Shown here: positions 1 through 4,425 of the stretch, one piece after another
How positions within the stretch are numbered: position 1 is the first letter of the stretch
Layout: each line of letters starts with the position of its first letter
Source of the DNA: Evtepia sp.
GTDB taxonomy: Bacteria; Bacillota; Clostridia; Oscillospirales; Oscillospiraceae
Length of the DNA stretch: 7,337 nucleotides
Direction: 5' to 3'
Assembly (NCBI GenBank): GCA_020025735.1
Contig: JAHHRP010000091.1
Span: 1-7,337 of the forward strand
Program-made: the position numbers and the translations under genes
Notes under the pieces: model-generated
Told to the model about the DNA's origin: nothing
Databases searched by the model: none
What the model saw: the letters and a program-made list of their open reading frames with translations, nothing else

Positions 1-38
1 ACGTTTACGTTGAGGCTATTGCATCGTGGACAAGTCAT
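1..38 (-). CDS. Start of a small zinc-ribbon protein (partial, runs off the left edge)
   Basis: Only the first 12 codons are in the window. They read MTCPRCNSLNVN, so a CxxC pair (Cys3, Cys6) lies right at the N terminus, as in the first knuckle of a zinc ribbon. The start is supported by a strong Shine-Dalgarno AAGGAGG (minus strand, 53 to 47) placed 8 nt before the ATG at 38. The opening resembles small clostridial hypothetical proteins that begin with a CPxC knuckle, but the rest is outside the window and no function can be given. It lies beyond the leader-distal end of the CRISPR array, in the same direction, and is probably the first ordinary chromosomal gene past the locus. The 70 nt between it and the array hold no convincing promoter; a short inverted repeat (CGGA/TCCG, 61-73) lies upstream of its ribosome binding site. 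Confidence 0.5.
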   Translation of the reverse strand, partial: MTCPRCNSLNVN

Positions 39-108
39 ATCGTTTTCCTCCTTGTTTTTGCGGATATACTCCGATAAGATGACTGTAAGTGTGTCTATAG
101 TATCAAGT

Positions 109-276
109 ATTTCAATCCACGCTCCCGATGTGGGGAGCGAAAGCGTAAAGGTCGTATCGAGCGTCAGGGCAACCAATTTCAATCCACGCTCCCCGTGTAG
201 GGAGCGACTGGCTTCCGTCAAACTCACGGGGACGCACAATATTATTTCAATCCACGCTCTCCGTGTGGGGAGCGAC
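109..276 (-). CRISPR. Type I-C CRISPR array, three repeats and two spacers
   Basis: Three 33-bp repeats lie at 109-141, 176-208 and 244-276, separated by spacers of 34 nt (142-175) and 35 nt (209-243). Read on the minus strand, each repeat begins (G/T)TCGCTCCC, forms an 8-bp stem with a 4-nt loop, and ends in TGGATTGAAAT, the 11-nt crRNA 5' handle typical of subtype I-C. The array is therefore transcribed on the minus strand, in line with the cas genes and away from the leader. No two repeats are identical: 244-276 and 176-208 each carry one change in the stem, and 109-141 carries two near the loop plus one at its first base. The last is thus the degenerate leader-distal end. The handle is unchanged in all three. 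Spacer targets cannot be identified without a search. Confidence 0.97.
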
Positions 277-443
277 AGCAAAAGTGTCCAATATATGATC
301 TGAACTTTGGTGAACTTCAGGGGTTTTTAAAATTGTGAGGATGTACGGGAAAAGCTGTGTGAGAGGATACCAATTCTAGCATTCCAGAGAGATTTCTTGG
401 TGCGAACCATTCGGTGTTTTGGGAGAGCTTCTACTTCGCACGT
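277..443 (-). promoter_or_regulatory. CRISPR leader
   Basis: This non-coding stretch lies between the cas2 stop and the first repeat, the usual place for the I-C leader. Read on the minus strand it contains GGTTCGCACC (409-400), which I recall as common in clostridial I-C leaders, and an AT-rich run followed by CCCTGAAGTTCACCAAAG close to the repeat. An extended -10 (TGC before TAGAAT, hexamer at 378-373) is the best promoter candidate for the pre-crRNA, but I see no good -35. The leader looks intact even though the adaptation genes that would use it are not, so its remaining use would be transcription of the array. Confidence 0.75.
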
Positions 444-714
444 TCAGATGATCAACGCAGCTTGACAGCCAAAGTGCTCAATCTTCTTTTCATACTGATT
501 TCCAAGATAATAGAAACGCAGACTGTCTTTTTGGGGGTTCATAATTGCCAGCAGTCTTGCTTGCAGTTTTTTGCACTGACCGGGGTTCAGTAAACATTCA
601 AACACGGAACACTGAACACGCTGCCGTAATTGACGCATTGCTTGGCAATCTGCCGCAATCGTTTTTTCCCGCAGAGTCCTCAGTATTTACATCATACGTG
701 ATTAGTACCATCAT
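444..714 (-). pseudogene. cas2: cas2, type I-C, broken by two frameshifts
   Basis: Cas2 is the dimeric core on which the Cas1 integrase assembles for spacer acquisition. The start at 714 gives MMVLITYDVNTEDSAGK, the ferredoxin-fold first strand with the usual Asp of YDVN, behind a GAGGG ribosome binding site 6 nt upstream. The frame is then lost in a run of six A residues (plus-strand T run 662-667), where one base is missing. The next segment, KRLRQIAKQCVNYG, is read in a second frame. A second one-base loss near 623-625 moves to a third frame, QRVQCSVFECLLNP through DSLRFYYLGNQYEKK. Restored, the protein would be about 90 residues against a usual 96; the C terminus is a little short. As it stands, translation from the true start gives only about 17 correct residues. 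A sequencing error could explain one indel but two are less likely, and the neighbouring cas4-cas1 collapse supports real decay. Confidence 0.9.
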
Positions 715-726
715 AAACAACCCTCA

Positions 727-876
727 TTAGTAGGACATTGCGGGGGTGCAAAACGACAGTGAAATACCACGATGGGCGCAGGCACCCATCAGGGCTGGTG
801 AGGCACCGGCATAGGAGAAGGACAGGATACCGGTCAGGGTGTGAAGTTGGAGATACTCATCTTCTCGGTAGTTCAT
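727..876 (-). pseudogene. cas4-cas1 fusion scar, 49 codons
   Basis: In intact I-C loci cas4 and then cas1 stand between cas7 and cas2. Here that space holds one 49-codon reading frame. It starts with the ATG at 876, overlapping the cas7 stop (ATGA) as cas4 normally does. Residues 1-11 (MNYREDEYLQL) are the Cas4 N terminus. From residue 11 or 12 the sequence becomes an internal Cas1 segment: LHTLTGILSFSYAGASPALM, then GACAHRGISLSFCTP, matching the region around residues 45-85 of Cas1. The last residues (AMSY) and the TAA at 727-729 come from a second junction just before the cas2 ribosome binding site. All four Cas4 cysteines, the Cas4 nuclease residues and the Cas1 catalytic Glu/His/Asp are gone. 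It cannot support spacer integration. The frame is open, so a short peptide may still be made, but I see no sign of a new function. Confidence 0.88.
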
Positions 877-1769
877 CCCAGACGCTGGCAGGTGATGCCG
901 TTTGGCAAGGAGTTTTCCTCTACGATGACCTGGTAGTCAGAATAAGCGCGGGCAGGGGCAGGAGAGTTCGGATCGGTTCGGATGACTTTCACAGCGTCAA
1001 AGAGCTTCCAGGCAGGGGCATAGCCTAGTTCGTTGTCATGCTTGAAAATGATAAGTTCCCGGACTGCCATCTTTCCTCGTGCGGCGGAACGGTCATGTTC
1101 AAACATATTCAGAATGGATTGCCACAGCAGGGACAGATCGTCCTCGGAAAAGCCAGTGGTTTTCCGGGCCAGATTCGCAGAGACATAGCCCTCGCAGCGA
1201 TACAGACCATACGGTACAATGTACTTACGCCCCATTTCGGTCTCTTTCTTTTCGGCATCTGCCTCCGTAGTGATTGCAACGCGTGTAATGGTGACTTCCT
1301 GGGGGACCACAGGTTCCACACTGCGGGCAAAGCCCAGTTGCACCGGACCCCGCACCTGGCCACAGTTGAGAGCTGCTTTGACAAAGGTGGTCATCACAGC
1401 GCCGAAGGTGCGGATGTCATAAAAATTGGTGCACATCCAGTCACGGATTTTGCGGTCCAGATCAGGACCGGCCTTTCTCTTTTCTTTTACAGTTTTTTCT
1501 GTTATCTCCAGCTGGGCATACGCCTCAGCGTCGCTGCGGTTGAGGGGAACCCCATCCTTGACGTAGATGCGGTAGCCAGTGGCATCCTCCTTAAGAGTTT
1601 CTACATAGTTGCGGATCTTTCGTTTTAAACATACATCGGTGACGAGGCCAAGGCCGGTCTCCGGGTCTACTCGGGGCATATTTCCTGCGTCGGGGTCTCC
1701 ATTGGGATTGCCATTCTCCACATCGAAGAGAATCACGAATTCATAGCGGTTTCTGATCGGTTCAGACAT
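873..1769 (-). CDS. cas7: Cas7c (Csd2), Cascade backbone subunit, type I-C
   Basis: Cas7c polymerises along the crRNA spacer, kinking it at every sixth base, and forms the backbone of the I-C Cascade in the cytoplasm. The 298-residue product has the family N terminus (RNRYEFVILFDVENGNPNGD at 6-25, then DAGNMPRVD), which begins the RRM-like fold. It also has the FYDIRTFGAVM segment, the GPVQLGFARSVEPV segment and the C-terminal region ending in VIVEENSLPNGI. Length is normal for the family. I chose the ATG at 1769 rather than 1793: AAAGGAGGA lies 8 nt upstream of it, and the upstream start would encode the ribosome binding site itself as MRKRRKNK. The start follows the cas8c stop by one base and the stop overlaps the cas4 remnant start, so it is translationally coupled to cas8c. 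No damage is visible. Confidence 0.97.
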   Translation of the reverse strand: MSEPIRNRYEFVILFDVENGNPNGDPDAGNMPRVDPETGLGLVTDVCLKRKIRNYVETLKEDATGYRIYVKDGVPLNRSDAEAYAQLEITEKTVKEKRKAGPDLDRKIRDWMCTNFYDIRTFGAVMTTFVKAALNCGQVRGPVQLGFARSVEPVVPQEVTITRVAITTEADAEKKETEMGRKYIVPYGLYRCEGYVSANLARKTTGFSEDDLSLLWQSILNMFEHDRSAARGKMAVRELIIFKHDNELGYAPAWKLFDAVKVIRTDPNSPAPARAYSDYQVIVEENSLPNGITCQRLG

Positions 1770-1770
1770 C

Positions 1771-2130
1771 TTATTTTTCCTCCTTTTTCTCATAGCGGGC
1801 TTGTGTCTGGTGGTAATATCCCAGCTGAAATGATCCTTGCTGGGGACGATTCAGGCGGGCTGGAAAAGTTTCTGACAGCTGGGACATCAGTTGAGAGAGC
1901 TGCTTATTGTAGTAGGTTTGCAGCCCGGTGTCCAGTTTTTTAAGATGCTTTTGTGCTAAATTGAGAAGGGTGGGGAAGATGATCGCGGGTGTAGACGAGG
2001 CTGCGTTAAAATATCTGTCTTTGATGGTGGTATTGCTGTGGGGGTTGGCAGCTGATTGGATCGCCTCCAAAATAGAAAACAGGCGTCCAAGGTTGTATGG
2101 CACATTGGTGCTGTTGGGATTGAGGGACAC
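1771..2130 (-). CDS. cas11c: Cas11c, small Cascade subunit from an internal start within cas8c
   Basis: In subtype I-C the small subunit is known to be translated from an internal start near the 3' end of cas8c, giving a protein of about 120 residues that lines the Cascade belly and stabilises the R-loop. Here a perfect AAGGAGG (minus strand 2145-2139, encoding Lys454-Glu455 and the first base of Val456) lies 8 nt before an in-frame GTG at 2130 (Val459). Starting there gives 119 residues, MSLNPNSTNVPYNLGRLFSI onward, ending at the shared cas8c stop. Size and position match the known case closely. The product is predicted to be helical. An in-frame Shine-Dalgarno of this strength at just this place is unlikely to be chance, but use of GTG rather than a nearby codon is an inference. 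Confidence 0.82.
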   Translation of the reverse strand: MSLNPNSTNVPYNLGRLFSILEAIQSAANPHSNTTIKDRYFNAASSTPAIIFPTLLNLAQKHLKKLDTGLQTYYNKQLSQLMSQLSETFPARLNRPQQGSFQLGYYHQTQARYEKKEEK

Positions 2131-3504
2131 GTGCAAGACCTCCTTCGGGACCTCAGAATTGGGATTTTGGAGATAGTATGCTTTTAAGATTGCTGCCCGA
2201 CCAGGCGAGATCCGTTGTTCAGCGCGGATGCGAAGGGAAACGTGATTGAGCAGAGTAGCAGGGTATGGGGTGTTTGTAAGCACAGCGCGAAGAACATCCC
2301 CGGCCAAGTGGGGGGAAGGGGACTTATCTCTGGTGTTCTGGTTTACTGTTTCACCTAACAGTTTCCAAAAAGGAATAAAGTCAAAGGTATCGTAGGCTGG
2401 TTTTACAATTTTAAGCCGCTCCTGGTGCTTTTGAATGTTTTCGAGAAAAACGCCAAAAGAATTAAAAAAAAAGAAACGGATGGACAATCGTGCAGCATTG
2501 GGTGAGATTCCTAAAATATAAAATGTCATATCAGGATCTAAAACAGACTGGTCAAATTCAACAGGTTTACCGCTGCACAGGGCTTTGACAACGCTTTCTA
2601 TGTCCTGAAAAGAATAGAATTCTGACTGGCTGAAGGCCGCAAAGGCGGCAAGTTCATGATAGGATGGGTCGCCGTTCTGCGCCCAACAGACCACAGTGCT
2701 GTCACCGAGATGATACACATGCTCACGATCTGCAAGAAGATGATTCAAGGCAGAGGTATAGGCGAAGGAAGCAAATTTGCTGGTAGGAGCATTGAGATTC
2801 TGTTCCTTCCCATAGGAACAGAAAGCAGGGGCATTGAAGGATACCAAAGCAGCACCACTGGATTGAGCACCAGGAACATTCTTAATGGGGGGATGCACCA
2901 TCTCTACAGGACCAACGTCCCCGGTTACCAAGCAGACCATTTTCTCGCCACTATCTTGTGCTGCGTAATAAGTGTCCCACGCATGGCATACCAAGGGATC
3001 TTCATGGACATACCGGCCATTGAAAGAAAAAATCAGATTGGCACCGGCAAAGATTTCTTCCTGATACTCGGCCAGAGCAGGATGTGCAGAGGCTTGCTCT
3101 GGTTGCCAGGAACGAAAGAATGCCAGAACGGATTGGGCAGCGGGGGAATTCACCCCATTTAGAACCGTTTCATGAAGCATCTTACAGGCTGAGAAACATG
3201 CCAAACTGCGTTTTGGTTTGCCCTTGCTATCAGCACCTAGAAAATAGCTTGAGTTGTCGCACAAAAAATTAGATGCTATGCCGCTGGAACGTTTTACCGG
3301 GGCAGGGAGCTCTATAATCTGGGGGGTAAGAACCAATTTCTTACCCTTTACTTGGTTGCTTTTCAGGAAAAGTACTTGCTCTAGTGTGCCTTGCTCATTG
3401 ATAGATAAGGCAAAAGAGACCTTAACGGGCCCCCAACCAGGTTTGGCAATTTCTTCACGCTCCACTAAGGTTTGATAGTAATCGGTCAAAGCCTGTAGAA
3501 TCAT
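1771..3504 (-). CDS. cas8c: Cas8c (Csd1), Cascade large subunit, type I-C
   Basis: Cas8c reads the PAM (TTC in I-C systems), opens the duplex and recruits Cas3. The 577-residue protein carries the family signatures NFLCDNSSYFLG (79-90), HPPIKNVPGAQSSGAALVSF (204-223) followed by NAPAFCSYGKEQNLNAP, and then a Tyr/Ala-rich helix and GDSTVVCWA (267-275). The C-terminal part from about 455 is the helical bundle that is also made separately as the small subunit (own entry). Usual length is about 570-640, so it is complete. The ATG at 3504 overlaps the cas5c stop (ATGA) and follows GGGGAGG by 7 nt, so it is coupled to cas5c. It sits second in the cas5-cas8-cas7 unit. I see no frameshift or in-frame stop. 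Which residues touch the PAM cannot be assigned confidently from the sequence alone. Confidence 0.97.
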   Translation of the reverse strand: MILQALTDYYQTLVEREEIAKPGWGPVKVSFALSINEQGTLEQVLFLKSNQVKGKKLVLTPQIIELPAPVKRSSGIASNFLCDNSSYFLGADSKGKPKRSLACFSACKMLHETVLNGVNSPAAQSVLAFFRSWQPEQASAHPALAEYQEEIFAGANLIFSFNGRYVHEDPLVCHAWDTYYAAQDSGEKMVCLVTGDVGPVEMVHPPIKNVPGAQSSGAALVSFNAPAFCSYGKEQNLNAPTSKFASFAYTSALNHLLADREHVYHLGDSTVVCWAQNGDPSYHELAAFAAFSQSEFYSFQDIESVVKALCSGKPVEFDQSVLDPDMTFYILGISPNAARLSIRFFFFNSFGVFLENIQKHQERLKIVKPAYDTFDFIPFWKLLGETVNQNTRDKSPSPHLAGDVLRAVLTNTPYPATLLNHVSLRIRAEQRISPGRAAILKAYYLQNPNSEVPKEVLHVSLNPNSTNVPYNLGRLFSILEAIQSAANPHSNTTIKDRYFNAASSTPAIIFPTLLNLAQKHLKKLDTGLQTYYNKQLSQLMSQLSETFPARLNRPQQGSFQLGYYHQTQARYEKKEEK

Positions 3505-4163
3505 CCTCTCACCTCCCCGCTATCGCGGGTCGGGACGTGCAGTACGCCATCCTGAAGCTTTGCTCGGAAAAAAAGGGGACGGATGTTTTCGGGGACGGAA
3601 TAATCCATATCCCATAGCATCCATCCCAGGTCTCGCTCTCCCTTTAATTCCTCGGGACAAGGAGGAATTTTTTCACAGGGACAGAACTGAGCAGGAAACT
3701 CACGGCAGCCAAAATAAGGCTGACTGTAGAACTGCCCTTTCCTGACGCGGCGCTGGATGATGTCTTGGAATTTACCTGGATTGTCGTGGGGAGCGGCTCG
3801 ATCCGTCATCGTAAAGTGGGCCACAATGACGTATCGAACATCCCGCAGCAACAGAGCGGCCCGCTGTTGGATCTCTTCTGTGGTGTTCAGGTAGAGTTCC
3901 CCAGCGTTTCGCTCCATGACGGTGCGTGCCAAGCGGGCCGAGATGGTCGCTTTTACCTCATTGCGGCGCAAATTGGTGAAGCGAATGGGGGAACAGACGT
4001 GGATGCGGTCTATATGCCAGGTTAGACCAGGGTGCCAGAAGATGCTTTCCAACAACCCTCGGGCAGCGGAGGGCGTGATAATATCGAAACTCACCCTCTC
4101 GGTTTTGAATTCTGGTCTTGAGAAAAGGGCGTGTTCTCCCCAGGCTTCGAGACAAGTAGACAT
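3501..4163 (-). CDS. cas5: Cas5c (Cas5d), pre-crRNA endoribonuclease and Cascade subunit
   Basis: I-C systems lack Cas6; Cas5c cuts the repeat at the base of its stem, keeps hold of the 11-nt handle and caps Cascade. The 220-residue product shows CLEAWGEHALFSRPEFKTER (4-23), DIITPSAARGLLESIFWHPG (27-46), DRIHVCSPIRFTNLRRNEV (52-70), the GKFQDIIQRR segment (130-139), GCREFPAQF (152-160) and ERDLGWMLWDMDY near the C terminus, all typical. I chose ATG 4163: AAAGGAG (4180-4174) is 7 nt upstream, whereas the GTG at 4172 lies inside that Shine-Dalgarno. It is the first gene of the cas5-cas8-cas7 unit, with its own promoter and the guide-RNA target just upstream. Relative to the Tyr-Lys-His triad described for Bacillus halodurans Cas5d, this protein appears to have Phe42, Lys131 and Phe132; whether this matters is unclear because the family varies. 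Confidence 0.96.
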   Translation of the reverse strand: MSTCLEAWGEHALFSRPEFKTERVSFDIITPSAARGLLESIFWHPGLTWHIDRIHVCSPIRFTNLRRNEVKATISARLARTVMERNAGELYLNTTEEIQQRAALLLRDVRYVIVAHFTMTDRAAPHDNPGKFQDIIQRRVRKGQFYSQPYFGCREFPAQFCPCEKIPPCPEELKGERDLGWMLWDMDYSVPENIRPLFFRAKLQDGVLHVPTRDSGEVRG

Positions 4164-4197
4164 TGCGCTCACTCCTTTCGATCCATTTTCTTCCTAT

Positions 4198-4226
4198 AAC
4201 ATACAATGCTCGATCCAATATGTCAA
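4198..4226 (-). promoter_or_regulatory. Promoter of the cas5-cas8-cas7 operon
   Basis: A consensus -35 TTGACA (4226-4221) is followed after exactly 17 nt by TATGTT (4203-4198; 4 of 6 match TATAAT). Transcription should begin near 4191, leaving a leader of about 28 nt with the AAAGGAG site before the cas5 ATG at 4163. It is the best sigma-A promoter visible in the cas3-cas5 gap on this strand, and the guide-RNA target begins 7 bp upstream of its -35. cas3 lies before it and is separated by a hairpin, so cas3 and the Cascade genes are probably separate units. Confidence 0.8.
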
Positions 4227-4232
4227 CATAAA

Positions 4233-4253
4233 TATCTTTTTCCAATCAACGAA
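4233..4253 (-). promoter_or_regulatory. Predicted Cascade operator: PAM plus 18-bp match to the creR guide
   Basis: On the minus strand the I-C PAM TTC (4253-4251) is followed by 18 bases (4250-4233) that equal the first 18 bases of the creR spacer except at position 12. Position 12 is one of the every-sixth positions that type I Cascade flips out and does not read. Identity ends sharply: positions 19-30 have no match. A 34-35 bp Cascade footprint from this PAM would reach about 4216 and cover the operon's -35 box (target positions 25-30). Base pairing this short is expected to allow binding but not Cas3-driven cleavage, so the site should act as an operator for repression. The arrangement is seen directly; repression is inferred. 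Confidence 0.88.
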
Positions 4254-4306
4254 AGTTATAGTGTTCTCATTTGTGACGAATGCAAGGAAAGGAGAAAAGA
4301 AAAAGG

Positions 4307-4336
4307 TTGTTGTGTGAGGCGTTGTTATGGTATACT
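4307..4336 (+). promoter_or_regulatory. Promoter of the creR guide RNA
   Basis: An extended -10 (TGG then TATACT, hexamer 4331-4336, 5 of 6 to consensus) is preceded after 18 nt by a weak -35 TTGTTG (4307-4312). The predicted start of transcription, at or near G4342, is the first base of the shortened CRISPR repeat, so the RNA would carry almost nothing before the repeat. It points away from the cas5 promoter, which lies back to back about 80 bp away. Confidence 0.78.
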
Positions 4337-4341
4337 AAGGT

Positions 4342-4366
4342 GTCGCAGAAATGCGTGGATTGAAAT
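4342..4366 (+). repeat. Solitary shortened I-C repeat (psi-repeat) heading creR
   Basis: This 25-nt element equals the array repeat at both ends (GTCGC at the 5' side, GCGTGGATTGAAAT at the 3' side) but lacks the middle: the 8-bp stem is cut to 4 bp and the loop is GAAA, a stable tetraloop. It is 8 nt shorter than the array repeats and on the opposite strand. No second copy follows within 80 nt, so it is not part of an array. Confidence 0.92.
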
Positions 4367-4390
4367 GTTGATTGGAAGAAGATAGAATCT

Positions 4391-4418
4391 GGCGGGAAAG
4401 CGAATCTGCTTTCCCACC
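4391..4418. terminator. Hairpin terminator shared by creR and cas3
   Basis: GGGAAAGC (4394-4401) pairs perfectly with GCTTTCCC (4408-4415) around a 6-nt loop, and two further G-C pairs (4391-4392 with 4417-4418) extend the stem past one mismatch. It stands 8 nt beyond the cas3 stop codon on the minus strand and about 25 nt past the repeat on the plus strand. The plus side has a short TTTT run (4424-4427); the minus side has only a broken pyrimidine run (TTCTATCTTCTTCC). Both tails are weak, so termination may be incomplete in either direction. Confidence 0.68.
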
Positions 4419-4425
4419 ACAAGTT

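Noticed and set aside
61..73. Short inverted repeat CGGA/TCCG as an operator or terminator
   Set aside because: Four base pairs with no T tract or partner site; too weak to call.
10..303. 97-residue plus-strand open frame across the array
   Set aside because: It reads through the CRISPR repeats and spacers (repeated ISIHA-type segments come from the repeats) and has no ribosome binding site; an artefact.
444..638. 64-residue minus-strand frame as a complete small gene
   Set aside because: It is the third-frame part of the frameshifted cas2; its ATG is an out-of-frame reading of the QCVN codons and has no Shine-Dalgarno.
1038..1628. 196-residue plus-strand frame opposite cas7
   Set aside because: Shadow of the cas7 coding strand; cas7 is a clear family member and this frame has no recognisable domain.
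4342..4366. Leftover of a second, decayed CRISPR array
   Set aside because: There is only one repeat, its handle is perfect, and it has its own promoter, terminator and a PAM-flanked target nearby; random decay would not preserve these.
4164..4425. Cascade-repressed toxin-antitoxin (CreTA) instead of creR
   Set aside because: The CRISPR-like RNA would fit an antitoxin guide, but the target promoter leads directly into cas5 with a 28-nt leader and no toxin open frame; autorepression of the cas operon explains the site.
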